Shown: positions 1 to 11,267 of the stretch, in pieces
How the letters are laid out: the number at the start of each line of letters is the position of its first letter
Position numbering within the stretch: the first letter of the stretch is position 1
The notes under the pieces: generated by a model
Seen by the model: the letters and a program-made list of their open reading frames with translations, nothing else
The model's database searches: none
What the model was told of the DNA's origin: nothing
From: Gonatopus flavifemur
Lineage: Eukaryota; Arthropoda; Insecta; Hymenoptera; Dryinidae
Assembly: GCA_018340375.1 (NCBI GenBank)
Contig: JAFFJZ010000003.1
Coordinates: forward strand, 50,685,006 to 50,749,005
DNA length: 64,000 nt
Direction: 5' to 3'
Position numbers and translations under genes: made by a program

Positions 1-408
1 GTGATATGTGGTTTTCGATTGAATTTATAATTCTTTGAATTAAATGGTCCCTAAAATCATCCAAACAAACATTTATTTAACTCAAGGTGGAAAGATATTC
101 ACTTTGAAGTCTACATGATATGCTTCCGATTCTTTTGATTCAAAATATTATTTATTCAACAATAATATACTGAGTTGTTAAAATTAAGGTATTTAAATGA
201 AAATTCTCAAACAACTTCAATTATTTGAAACAAAAGATAAATACTTGACTGGAAGAAAATTCATTTGAATCAAATAATTTCCAACCAAATAAATGTAAAT
301 TCTAGAATCAAAGAAACAGTTTCATCTGTGTCCGAACCCAATGAAGCTTATATGTCAATCAGACCCTATACATTATTTTTCAGATGTCTAAAAGAAATAT
401 TTCCTTAC

Positions 409-954
409 CATGAGGAGTGGTGGAATCTCTATCGGTTCCGGTACTTGCACTGTGACCATCCAACTTTTCTAAACAAAAAAATTATGAAAAATATAGTACA
501 CCATTATTTGCCAGTTTCAAAAAACCTTACCATCCAGCGAATCAAAATCGTTGGTTTGATTTTTTTCATTAGGATCACCGGTATCTTCCTCGTCATAATC
601 AACATCTTCGTTATTTTTTTCATCGTGATTATTCTCGGCGTCTTCATCGCTCTGCTTATCAACATGATCGCTCTGCTCATCAACATGATCGCTCTGCTCA
701 TCAACATAATCGCTCTGCTCATCAACATGATCGCTCTGCTCATCAACATCATCGCTTTGCTCATCAATATCATCGCTTTGCTTATCAACGTCATCGTTAC
801 CAGTTTGATGAGCTCCATCATGATTATCAGTCTGATCATTATCATGATTATCATTATCGAGAACACCATTTTCTTGATGATCATTTTCCTCGGGATTATT
901 ATTGTCACCATCTGCAACGTTATCGTGATGATTATTAGCCGACTGCTTGGGCAC
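409..954 (-). CDS. Partial gene fragment encoding an acidic Asp/Gln/Ser repeat protein
   Basis: I do not recognise the protein. On the minus strand an open frame runs from about 954 to 531 and is almost entirely Asp, Glu, Asn, Gln, Ser and His. At its centre lie seven copies of a seven-residue unit, EQSDHVD, with variants. A donor (GATG/GTAAGG) at 530 and an acceptor (TTGTTTAG) at 470-469 remove a 62 bp intron. Phase is kept into a 60 nt exon (468-409), followed by another GTAAGG donor. No convincing start or upstream acceptor is visible, although the AG near 940 could be one. The rest of the gene would lie left of the window or is lost. The composition resembles the acidic tracts in the DDE-like genes near 37.9 and 54.5 kb, so this may be a remnant of such a gene. 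That link is inference. Confidence 0.4.
655..800 (+). repeat. 21-bp coding minisatellite
   Basis: About seven tandem copies of a 21 bp unit (ATCAACATGATCGCTCTGCT plus one base) occur here. Differences are mostly single transitions. Because 21 is a multiple of three, copy-number change keeps the minus-strand acidic frame open. The hydrophobic plus-strand frame through the same bases is a by-product of the repeat. Confidence 0.85.
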
Positions 955-1120
955 ATCAGATTTTTTGGCCGAGTTAAATTAGAAAGAAAAAAACAAATAC
1001 ATTAATGCAAGTAACGACAAATCAATTATATTGATTACATTAACTAGATAACTGCCTGGTTGAAGAATCTCAATGCAATGTGGTATGATCGGAATTTATG
1101 TGTGCTTTTGAATTCTTCTA

Positions 1121-1685
1121 CGGAAATATTCCGCTGAAATAACCATGAATAATTTCTGAAAAAAGGCCCATTTTCTGTGCAAAAACTCTGATAAACTCCA
1201 AAATTTTTATGCAAAATCTAATACATTTGGAACTTTCCATACAGACTTTTTTTAGAGTTTATAAGTTTTTCATTTTTTTTCAAACAGAAAGGAAACTGCG
1301 CTCTAAAGAAATCCTGACAAAACTCTGATAAACTTATAACATTTTTCTGATTATTGAAGGCAATGTTTTCAATTGTCAAATACTTTTTCACAGATGATAT
1401 TCGAATATACCATATGAATCTATTTATGGAATTTCAGAATTTTTCAATAGTCAGAAATTTTTCAGAGTTTCATTAGAATTTTTTCAGAGTGCAATTTCGT
1501 TTTTATTCGTCTGAAAAACAAATGAAAATAACTTACAAACTTTGGAAAAAGTCTGGACAGAATGTCCCAAATGTATTAGATTTTTCATTGAAATTTCAGA
1601 GTTTCTCAGAGTTTGTCAGAGTTTTTGCAGAGAAGTGAGACTTTTTTCAGAGATTATTCATGGTTATTTCAGCGAAATATTTCCG
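1121..1685. mobile_element. Fold-back TA MITE
   Basis: The two ends are inverted copies of each other. The left arm starts CGGAAATATTCCGCTGAAAT and the right arm is its diverged reverse complement ending at 1685. TA dinucleotides flank both ends, as expected for a Tc1/mariner-mobilised element. The inner part is AT-rich with repeated cAGAGTTT motifs and no coding potential. The 16-264 and 1690-2105 flanks show nothing I can annotate. Confidence 0.75.
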
Positions 1686-2107
1686 TATGGGTTGGTGAAG
1701 ATACCAATTCATGGGCCGTTGAACGTCGGAAGTCAACATTAGGAGAGTGAAGAGGTCAGACAACATCTTTCTACTCTTCTAATTTCAGACAGCACTGAAA
1801 GTTCACAAAACGTTTTGAAAACGTGTCCATACTTCCGCATAGTTCAGTTTTCGAAAGCAGGTTTCCCAAACGCTTTAAGAACATTAATTCATTATGCTGG
1901 AATACACGTTTTGGGAACGTTGTTTACATATGCTACGGGACGTTTTCAAAATGTTTTCGAGACATTATATGTAAACCAATTATTTTATTTCTAACCTGGA
2001 CAAATGTATATTCATACTTTTATAAGGGACAAACATATCAGACAACTATGAAAATACATCTCGCCTTGGATACTCTGAAAGATTCCAATTCAATAAAGAA
2101 GTCAATA

Positions 2108-3399
2108 CGAGGGTGGATTGATAAGTTTCCGGCCTGACCAAGAAAAACAACGTTTTTAAGAATTTTTTTTTTGTTATTTCTCAACAAAATCTCCTCCACG
2201 GCTGATACATTTCTCATAGCGGTGTTCTAGTCTAGTAATGCCATCTCTATAGACTGATTCGTCAAGCTCCTCAAAATACCCATTTACAGCTTCGATTACT
2301 TCTTCATTGTCCGCAAATCTCTTACCGCCAAGCCATTTTTTGAGGTTAGGAAACAGATAATAGTCACTCGGGGCTAGGTCTGGAGAGTAGGGAGGGTGCG
2401 GCATTAATTCAAACTTCAGATCGTTGATTTTAGCCATCGCAACGATTGACGTGTGCGCTGGTGCGTTATCGTGATGAAACAAGATTTTTTTCTTCGCCAG
2501 ATGAGGTCGTTTAATTTTCACTTCGTGGCTCAAACGTTGCAATAAGTCTGCGTAGTATTGACCAGTGATAGTTTTACCCTTTTCAAGGTGATCAATGTAT
2601 ATAATACCTCTTGCATCCCAAAAAACAGTAGCCATAACCTTGTTCGCCGAAAAATTGTTTTGCCTTCTTTGGAGTTGGTTCCCTGGTCCAATCCACTGTT
2701 TAGACTGTTCTTTGGTTTCAGGAGTGTAGTGGTGGACCCAAGTTTCGTCAACGGTTACGAATCGACGCAAAAATTCGCTTGGATTACGCTTATACAACGC
2801 CAAATTGGCGGTAGAAATGTTCTTTCGAATCAATTTTTGGTCGACTGTTAGCAAACGCGGCACCCATCTTGCACAGAGCTTTTCCATATACAAATGTTGG
2901 TGCAAAATATTTTGTACACGTTCATATGACATCTTACAGGTCTCAGCTATCTCACGAACTTTTAATCTGCGATCTTTCAGCACTATTTGATGGATTTTTT
3001 CGATCATATCTGGAGTTGTGACCTCAATGGGGCGTCCTGAGCGAGGCTCATCAGAGGTGCTCACACGACCCTTTTTAAACTCGGAAACCCACTGCTTTAA
3101 CGGTTGAATATGATGGGGAGGACGTCGCCAGTGTTGAGTCCATCTCTTCTTTAATTTCCTTCGGCGTTAACCCCTTCAAATAAAAGTATTTGATGACAGC
3201 ACGATTTTCCAGCTTTTCCATCTTTACGAAAAACACAGAGGCGTCTTGGTCAGCGTGCTCTCAAAACTAAACTAACATGGCGATCGGACTGAAACTATAG
3301 CTACAAGCTATCCAAGGATGGTACTATAGAACGCCACCTCAAGGTAGGCCTAGTGGCGCCATCTCTTGGTCAGGCCGGAAACTTATCAATCCACCCTCG
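2108..3399 (-). mobile_element. Mariner element, full length
   Basis: The ends are inverted: CGAGGGTGGATTGATAAGTT at 2108 and its reverse complement ending at 3399, each flanked by TA. The length (1,292 bp) is normal for mariner. It is a close relative of the mariner that splits the gene at 39.2 kb. It lies immediately outside the left end of the 12.2 kb TIR element, separated from it by only a few bases. Confidence 0.95.
2174..3221 (-). pseudogene. Mariner transposase, one frameshift
   Basis: This is a mariner DD34D transposase of about 345 residues that would act in the nucleus to cut and paste the element. Reading from the ATG at 3221, the N-terminal helix-turn-helix region is followed by the mariner linker WVPRLLT. 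The catalytic triad follows: Asp in VTVDETW, Asp in FHHDNAPAH, and the third Asp in [14 protein letters not shown], about 34 residues later. The frame ends with TAA at 2174-2176. Compared with the sister copy at 39.4 kb there is one extra base near 3096-3098 (TTT against TT on the plus strand). This shifts the frame after about 40 codons, leaving a 296-codon open frame (2174-3064). Otherwise the copy looks young. The shift could be an assembly error, but the element as written is not autonomous. Confidence 0.93.
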
Positions 3400-3647
3400 T
3401 ATATCACCCTGGTTAAAGTCACACAGCGATTCATAAAAAAATCATTCGATCATGAAAGATTATAGATTTTGCAACAGGATATTCATAAGTGAGCTATGAA
3501 ATTTTATGAAATTTTGTTTATGATACACTATGAATCTGTATGGGATATTCATAGTCAAACATGAGAAATCATAAAAAAATCAGTGCTCATCTGATTTATA
3601 ATTTGATATGAAAATTCATAAATTCTCATGTTTAGGAGACAAAATTT

Positions 3648-3712
3648 CCTCGCAACTGGAGTTGATCATGGATTCTTTCAGTTACTATTCCACTGACTAG
3701 CCATTGAGCCAT
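3648..3712 (-). other. tRNA-like (pol III box-like) segment within the left TIR
   Basis: Read on the minus strand, CCATGGCTCAATGGCTAGTC resembles a tRNA A box. About 40 bases later, ATGATCAACTCCAG resembles a weak B box. The right TIR has the same arrangement on the plus strand at 15187-15252. No tRNA cloverleaf forms. A SINE-derived origin is possible but unproven. Confidence 0.3.
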
Positions 3713-4058
3713 GGATCGATTGGTTATCAAATATTGGAAGAGAGGTGTTCAATGGCGGCGTGTGAATCAAACTTATCGCGTTGCTATAACAGATGAACTG
3801 AAAAATATAAATATTATTCTACAAGTCATATGCAAGGATTCGAGGAACGTGAAAAATATTTCTCGCATATTGGGAGTTGTTTGCTTTGTTCATGAAAATT
3901 ATTATAAAATATGATAATCTTCCAAAAAGCACAATTGTGACAATGTGAGACAAGTTATTTGCAACTCTCAAAACCTCATACATGATTTTTCCAATAATAT
4001 TCATTTTTTGAATTCATCCATTACACGGAAAAAAGGAAATGGATAAATTTACTCTGTA

Positions 4059-4228
4059 GGATCACAACACGTCGCCTCGGGTCATTAAATGGGAATTTTT
4101 ACAAAATATATTGTGAAATGATTCACGTTATAAGACAAGAACAGATTTTTTTCTTATAGTGTAAATTATTTGACAATATATCTTTTAAAAATTCCCATTT
4201 GAAGACTCGAAGCGACGCGTTGTCATCC
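4059..4228. mobile_element. 170-bp fold-back MITE inside the left TIR
   Basis: It starts GGATCACAACACGTCGCC and ends with the diverged reverse complement. The right TIR lacks it, giving an empty-site comparison. The flanks TGTA and TGCA may be a 4 bp target-site duplication with one change. Confidence 0.75.
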
Positions 4229-4658
4229 TGCACGGAGAAAATCCTGCACCTCTGATCGCTGTCGTCCACACGACTGGCTCGTGTTGTGAAAAAAAATTCG
4301 TTGAAAACATTTCTGAATACTCTATCTACATGAATCACTCATGTTCTCACAGTACGTATTCGATTTCCTACAGTAGTCAGTCGTGTTAGCTACACTAACT
4401 TGAAAACAGTAATGAGTAGTGCGGTTACCTTACCGACTAGTGCGATGAACGTCGTGTGTACTGAATGCTACGTTCATCGGCACTGTACGCCACACGACTG
4501 AGTCGTGTGGAGTCGCATGAATCGTTGTTTTTAGGATCGCACTAACAACTACTGTTAACAACAGGAACAGTGAGTGTTGTTCGCGTTACACGGTACGGTT
4601 AAATTTATTTAGCATATCAGCTGATCAATGGAACCTCGTTAAAATTGACAACCGAAAC

Positions 4659-5053
4659 CAGGGGGATTCAACTCCAATGAAAAAACTTGGGATGTATTTG
4701 CGCGCCCTCTAAAAGATTGACTTCCATGCGAACTGAAAATCAAAATAGTGGCCATGGTATAGTGACCTAAGCTCAAAATTATTATGATTTTGGAACATTG
4801 ATAGTATTTCAACAGTAAAGTGTGAGAATGAGAAAATTCTAAATCCAAATTATATGTAGTCAAATATACTTTGGTTTTGGAATTGTTGTTCACACTTTAT
4901 TGTTGAAATACTATTGATGTTCCAAAATCTAAATTGATCAACAAAATTTTGAGGTCACCTCGATTCAATACGATCGAAGCGTCACCTTCATGTTTGACTT
5001 GTCCTTAATTAAAAACGTGGGTTGGGGTCATCCTATAAAGTTGCATCCCCCTG
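4659..5053. mobile_element. hAT-type MITE, 395 bp
   Basis: The ends are CAGGGGGATTCAACT and its reverse complement (AGTTGCATCCCCCTG). Much of the interior also folds back, especially around TGGAACATTGATAGTATTTC. The flanking 8-mers are ACCGAAAC at 4651-4658 and ACTGAAAC at 5054-5061, matching at 7 of 8 positions. An 8 bp duplication is the hAT hallmark. Confidence 0.8.
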
Positions 5054-5240
5054 ACTGAAACGAATGCCTTCAAAAACTCGAAAACCTGTGGCCTTCATCC
5101 AATTGTGGCGTACTTTGAGGATATGGTATTATTTCAAAGCCGAACAAAGATTGAAAACACGATGAAATTGCAAGAAATCTGGAAAACCGTGATTCAATAA
5201 ACCATCACTTGAGTGCTTCAAATACTTTAATGCTCATTTA

Positions 5241-7064
5241 TAGGGATGGGCGATACGTATCGATATATCGATATATCGATACTTTTGTTCCTAAATATCG
5301 ATATAAAATATCGATATCTCACTTCACAATATATCGTGTATCGATATCAAGTTAGTCAATATCGAATTTCGATACACGAATTTGAAGTAAATTTAAAACA
5401 TTGGAAACCATATTTGAAAGCATTTCAATCAGTTTTGGAACCCATGAAGATTTACTAGAATGGTTCAAAATTGCTTTAATTCATTACTCCAATTGAAATC
5501 ACCTCTATTCGCGATCAATCTTGATTTTTATTGAGTCAAAATCATCATAAAGGATCGTTTAGACCATTCATTGGAACATAAACCCAAGAAATGCAGAAAC
5601 ACCGAGGAATTGTGTACGAAATTCGCGCCTGCATCAGGTCCTCAATTTGTTTTTTTTCCTCTTTCTACATTTTATATATCAGAAAGAGAGCGAGAATTCT
5701 AACTATATTCGATCTATTGAGTTCAATACGTACTGCAAGGGGCACAACGATACAAGCGCGTATACAGAGCGAGAGGTACGAATAGATGTGAATGTGTCTT
5801 TGTCTATTCCATCAAAATAGTGAGAGAGAGAATCAATTGGATGTGTTTCTATGTTTGTTCAATAGATAGCATCGTCTTCTCTGTACACTCAATCTGATTG
5901 CTTCGCTTACTCCAGTATGTATTGAGCTCTGTTTCTTGGGTGTCAGATGTAATTTGCTGAAACCCTTCAAAGAAGCAACTCTCATAGTATGCGGGGAAGA
6001 ATATGTTACATCCAGCCAAATTATACCATTAGTAAAATGGATATCAACAAATTTACAAACATATGATTCTAATACCGGAAATGGACAGCGCTTGAAAGAA
6101 CTTCTAATCGAAGACTTCGAGAAGAGATTCGAATAAATGGAATTGTCGATTTTATAAGGTATAGCCACAATCTTAGATCCTCGTTTCAAAAAAATGCATT
6201 TTTTGAATATTGTGACATGTTCTATCGCTATACAAGAGATATCCAGAATGATACGTAATACAAACAGTGATGCTGAAACCATACAGAGGACTGAAGTCGG
6301 GAATACTGATGAAAATAAAGATCAATTTTGGTCGTTTCACGATCAAGCAGTTCACTTGAACGAAGATATGGAAATGGATACTCAGGATCACGATTGTATG
6401 CCAGAAGGATTGCAATGTTATTTGAATAGCTAAACAATAAGTAGAGAACTGGATCCTATCGCGTACTGGAGAACTCGGGGCCCATCATCAACATTAGCAA
6501 TATTAACATTACGCTATTTACTGATTGCTGCAACTTCGGTACCATCCGAACGGTTATTCTCCAAAGCAGGACTCGTAATAACTGGACTCAGGAACCGTCT
6601 GACACCTGAGCATTTGAAAATGTTTTTATTTTTTAACTCACTCTCACTGGAAGATTGGGGGATTTGAAGAATTTGTGTGATAATGATTTAATTAGAATAT
6701 TTTATCAGATTATATTGATTTCATGCATATTTCATTTTAATTCTATGTATTTGTTCTGACTTTTAATATTCACAATAGAAACATGCAAAAGGGAAGATGT
6801 TTCTCGAAAAACTTTGAAATATTATATTTTGAATTTTGAATAGGTATATACATATACCATTTGTATGCTTTTATTACAAACAATTAAAATTGCATGTAAC
6901 AGCTAAATTGAATTTAATATTTTCCCTTGTACAATTGGAATTATTATATCGATATATCGGAATATCGAAATTCATTCCTTGATATATCGGTCGTATCGAT
7001 ATAGGATTCGTGGATACGTATCGATACGCAATATCGATACAAATCTTTATATCGCCCATCCCTA
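5241..7064 (+). mobile_element. hAT element, degenerate, with perfect 8-bp TSD
   Basis: The terminal inverted repeat TAGGGATGGGCGATA at 5241 is matched by its reverse complement ending at 7064. An identical 8 bp direct repeat, CTCATTTA, lies outside both ends (5233-5240 and 7065-7072). The subterminal regions are dense in ATCGATA-type motifs, which likely bound transposase. The element is nested inside the 12.2 kb TIR element, so it arrived later. Confidence 0.95.
5936..6668 (+). pseudogene. hAT transposase remnant, ZBED-like C-terminal half
   Basis: Only C-terminal pieces of a hAT transposase survive. The frame at 5936-6136 has the LLKPFKEAT...ISQIIPLV-type segment seen in ZBED-family hAT proteins. 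At about 6160-6190 the characteristic ATILDPRFKKMHF motif appears and continues to a stop at 6433. The frame resumes at about 6451 with LDPIAYWR, then SVPSERLFSKAG and GLRNRLTPEH. This is the hAT C-terminal dimerisation domain (Dimer_Tnp_hAT), ending with TGA at about 6667. The BED zinc finger and most of the catalytic domain are missing, replaced by AT-rich sequence after the left TIR. Stops and shifts between the pieces make it non-functional. Confidence 0.9.
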
Positions 7065-7072
7065 CTCATTTA

Positions 7073-8017
7073 GCTATAAAATATCAAGAAGAAGAAAAAG
7101 TTTAACTATATTTAATATATCTGATCATTCTTAAAGTTTTTTTCACACTTTCAGGTGTTTGAAAAATGTTTTGAAAATATCTTATGACGTATAAGATATA
7201 TATACAGCCAGAGAACTTATGGTGTTCTAACACATTCTTCAAAGATATATTTGAAATATTTCATGCAATACAGGATAGTAATTTTTTGCATGTTTGATTT
7301 CTTAAGACGAAGTCATTATTAAATATCTTTTCTCGTGTTGCATGAGACATTTTTGGGAATTCTTCAAGGATTCTTGATACATTTCGGTATGTAAGTGTCT
7401 TTCAGAAGCTAGACAAATTTTTTAACTCCACAGCTCTTGTATATCTCAAATATGCCTTTTTCATGTCTAAAAATATTTTCGAGATATCTTCAGAAACCAT
7501 CATCAGCTTATTCCAGTTATGATCTTTGAAATATATAGAATTCTCCTATGCCTTGGATCATTAAGTGGAGCATGTGAATCACACATTATAGAAGAACCAC
7601 AAGAATATTCACTTACATAGCACCAACGTTTTTGCAGAAAAATAATTCTAAAATCTATCTTTCAGAATACTTTGAGATATCTTTTAGAATTGTGGATTGT
7701 GAGACATCTTTCATAAGTCTTTGTGCTATGTGGGCAGTGAATACAAGGAAAATGTTTCAATGGGAGTAATTTATATTTAGAAATTTCATGTATGTGCATA
7801 AAACATTTATATAAGAATTCGATATAAAAGAGTATCATTAGAATGCTTTAACGATATGCATAAAACTTATAATCATGAAAATGATGATTATAATGATTAC
7901 AAGGATGATCGTGATAATAATGACAATAATATTAATAATGAATATGTTTATTCATTTTATTACCTTAAAATAAAAATGAAGTTATTATCCTCATATTATA
8001 ATTGGATATACACTTTA
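7073..8017. other. AT-rich stretch without a gene, with a short inverted repeat
   Basis: No coding sequence is visible. At about 7615-7733 a small inverted pair occurs (ACATAGCACC against the reverse complement of GTGCTATGTGGG). It resembles the end of the CCCACATAGCA-type MITE found intact at 27260. 7860-7960 is low-complexity GATAAT-rich sequence. Confidence 0.5.
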
Positions 8018-8647
8018 GGGTGAGCCAAAACAATTACCCTATGGAATTTGTGGCTTAAAATGGACCCATGTACAGAGAAAAGAATTCCCCCGTTTGGAAA
8101 AATTTTTAACGCAATTTTGAAAGGTGTCGGTGGGCGCTTGAAATTTGCCATTTAAATAACACCTAAAAACATTTTTCTGCATTAAAAATGCTGTAACTTT
8201 TGAACCGTTTGAGATAAAAATTTTTTTCATGCAAATTCTTGTAGGGCATTGAATTCTCTAAAGAATCATACCTGAGTTGATTTTTTGAAGTCAAAAATTG
8301 GTATATTTGCGGGCCATGAAAGTAGAAGAAAAAGCAAAGCCTTTCATGGCCCATAAATATACAAATTGTTGACTTGAAAGAATCAATTTAGAGATGATTC
8401 TTTAGAGAATTTAATGCCCTACAAGAATCTGCCTGGAACAAATTTTTATCTCAAACGGTTCAAAATTTATAGCATTTTTAATGCAAAAAAATGTTTTTAC
8501 GTGTTATTTAAATGGGAAATTTCAAGTGTCCACCGACCCGTTTGAAAATTGAACTCAAAATTGCTCCAAATGGAGGAATTCTTTTCTCGGTCCATGGGTC
8601 CATTTTGAGCCATAAATTCGATAGGTTAGTTTTTTCTTGGCTCACCC
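8018..8647. mobile_element. 630-bp snap-back TA MITE
   Basis: This is an almost complete palindrome. GGGTGAGCCAAAACAATTAC starts the left arm and the right arm ends TTGGCTCACCC, each flanked by TA. The arms meet at about 8330 around an 18 bp spacer between CATGAAAG and CTTTCATG. It has no coding content. TA flanks and the GGGTGAGCC end suggest Tc1/mariner mobilisation. Confidence 0.88.
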
Positions 8648-8888
8648 TAATACACTTGTTATGTATCAGTTTCATCTGATATCCATATTGATAATTTCAC
8701 ATTATATTTGAAACAATTGTGCACTTCAATTCCTCAATAAAACTTGTAACAAGAAAAGAAATGGGCCAAAGTTTCTGATATACGTGTGATTAGATTTGTA
8801 TGCAGGTACATACTTTTACAACGTTTCGCATTATTGATGCTATATTTTTTAATCTCAAAATTTGTATTTGGTATATACCTTATCTTTC

Positions 8889-11063
8889 TTATGGCCACCG
8901 TTTTGGAATATAATGATTACCATTGGATGTGTGGGTCATTTGCGTTATCGAACAAAATTGAACATCTTCGATTGTCAAGAGTTTCCAAGAATGAGCATCA
9001 CTTGCATACTCTTCAATAAGTTGGTAGGCTTGAAAATGTGCATCATAATATGTATACTCAGTTACATCTTTGACAATGATGTACATTTTTGAAGAACAAT
9101 CCGCCAAGATAATATAAACAACAAATAATTCAAGTCCACTTTCATTAGGCATCATGAGAGCAACATCTTTCTGAATTATACGATTACTTAATTTGATAAA
9201 ATTAATTACAGAAATTTTATCCTGTAACATGTTCGGTAGTAAAGAAGAATATAAATTGAAACCGGAAATTTCTTGAGCCGATTCAACTTCCCAGGGTCCA
9301 CTTTCGTACAATGGAGTATTCACTTTAGTACTACAGTTCATGAGATGGCTCATTCGCAATTGACACTTTAATGCCAACGTTTTGTAAATATTTATTCGGT
9401 TTAGAGATATATGCGAAGTGATTTTCAAATCTCGATTTTTACTCTCACAAAGCATTGTGAATAAGGAACGCAATGGTCCCATGCGTCTCAGAATTTCTGG
9501 GTAATGCAGTAACGAATGATGTTTAGGTTTTGAACCTCCTGGAAATAGCACTGTAGAAAGGTTCAAATATTCTTGTATAAGGCCCTGTAAATGATCCGCC
9601 AAGCCATTGTGAACAACGGGAAAAGTTACAATATCAAGAATTTCTTTCAATAAAATAATTAACTTCCAACAGAGATTCCCAATTGGTACATATTTCCCAA
9701 TGAACAACCCGATATTTCGTAGTAAACAGAGAGATTCACTTGCAGACATTTTAAGGAATTGATTCTTAATTTAAGACATAGTAATTTCTTTCGGTTTGTT
9801 ACGTATTTCATTGACACCGTAAAAGTAGCCAATAATTCTATCGTTCAGAACTGCACACGTAAAGAATTTTTCAACAATTATAAAGTGATGTAAAATCCGA
9901 CCAAAATCGTATCCGTTAATACCTTCCAAAATGTCGTGCATAAAATCTACAGTTAGAAGATCTATAGTAGAAGAAGATGTGATTTTACTGATCACAGATG
10001 GACCAGCTATACCTGTAAATTTGGGATTATCTGCAATCAATTGCTGTTTATATTTTTCTACAGTACGCATTTCGCATGAAGAGATTTTCAATGTTGAATT
10101 GATGGCGTTAATATTTACCATACAAAATCTACAAGGATAACTGGCAGAAAAACTCCTCATGAATCCCATAATTGTATTGACAGCAAGATTGTCGCCAATT
10201 ACTCCTGCTAACGAAGAATGAACGTTGATTGGGGAGGAATGCGATGAAATGAATATTCCTTCGTTATCTAAGAATTGTAACTCCTCCACTGCTTTCGCAA
10301 AAAATTTGCTTAAATCGACGTATTTGGTATCGGAAGCCTCATACAATGTTAATAAGAAAATATTCTCCGTTTTGGACTGCACTTGAGGAGGCAAACATGG
10401 AATTACAATGTAAACAGCTCCTACTTTCCCGTAACCTTTGTGACTGCCTAACGGATTATTAGTTTCGAAATCGTCTTGATAGAGCAACATTGGGAAAACT
10501 AATTTATCTCCAAATGTGGCCTGTTTGTTTTTCCAATGTTTGCCTTGTACAATATTTGATAAAAGTTCGTTTTTGTTTTCCAGTAATTTTGGATTTGACA
10601 GGGTACTCTCGAACATTCTTGGAAGTTCAAAAAACTTTTGGAAAACCTTTCTTAACGGTACGAATTGCAATGTTATTTTCTTGTTTATTACTATTGCACC
10701 ATCTTTTGTACCTACAATCATTTCTTTCTCTTCAATTTCTATTTCTTCCGGGGGGATAAAATTTCCAGTATTTTTGAAATATTGAAAACACTGATTTTCA
10801 GTTTGCAAGTTTTCACAGGGCGTCTGTAACTCCGCGATCATAGTGTTAAATGCAGCTACATGACCTGGGTGTTTTCCAAGAATTCTTAATCTATCAACTA
10901 AATGCGTCAGAAAAGTTGTTATAGCCGAATTTTGAAGGAATTATTCAAAAATATGTGCAATTTCATGAACTCGAGTACGAGGCATATCTGCATAAGAATA
11001 TAATTCACTAATAATACCGGCAGCTGTTTCTGTTACAAGATCGGAGAATTTTTGAGGATCCAT
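8889..11063 (-). pseudogene. DDE-like nuclease (CACTA-like family), decayed
   Basis: This is a homologue of the zinc-finger DDE-like gene at 52.9-56.0 kb, lacking the N-terminal C2H2 fingers. One reading frame runs from the ATG at 11063-11061 to a stop at 8889, about 725 codons, broken by two in-frame TAA codons (10943-10941 and 9773-9771). The conserved blocks persist: YQDDFETNNPLG, IGDNLAVN, CRFCMVN and DFMHDILEGI. The Asp residues in YQDD, GDN and MHD are the best candidates for a catalytic triad. Downstream is LFPGGSKPKHHSLLHYPE, matching LFPLVKLRPKHHYL of the other copy. It lies about 200 bp downstream of the SAMD3-like pseudogene on the same strand. The family assignment rests on the motif pattern; the general role (transposase-like nuclease) is inference. 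Confidence 0.8.
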
Positions 11064-11267
11064 TATGCAATTTCAGTCTTCAGAGATTAGATAATTAATT
11101 TATTATTCAGAATGAACTGTACAAGCGTAAGGAGATGTTTGCGAATAATTGAAAAGAATACTTTTGCGGAATTCAAATATGCACACTCAAAAATGTTGTA
11201 CCAAAAATTTCATACAAAACTTACGATTTTTTTCACTACTTTAATTTATAATTGCGTGATGTTATTT

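Larger units (their letters stand above)
3406..4603 (+). repeat. Left terminal inverted repeat of the 12.2 kb element
   Basis: This arm aligns over its length with the reverse complement of 14705-15635. It carries about 220 bp at 3730-4020 that is shortened in the right arm, and a private 170 bp MITE at 4059-4228. The inner part holds repeated CGACTGAGTCGTGT-type palindromic motifs and a GTTAACAACAGGAACAGTGA block shared exactly with the other arm. Confidence 0.85.

Noticed and set aside
265..1005. A 246-codon plus-strand frame of hydrophobic repeats
   Set aside because: It is the reverse reading of the 21 bp minisatellite. The Ile/Leu repeats follow from the acidic minus-strand codons, and only the minus strand shows splice-like edges.
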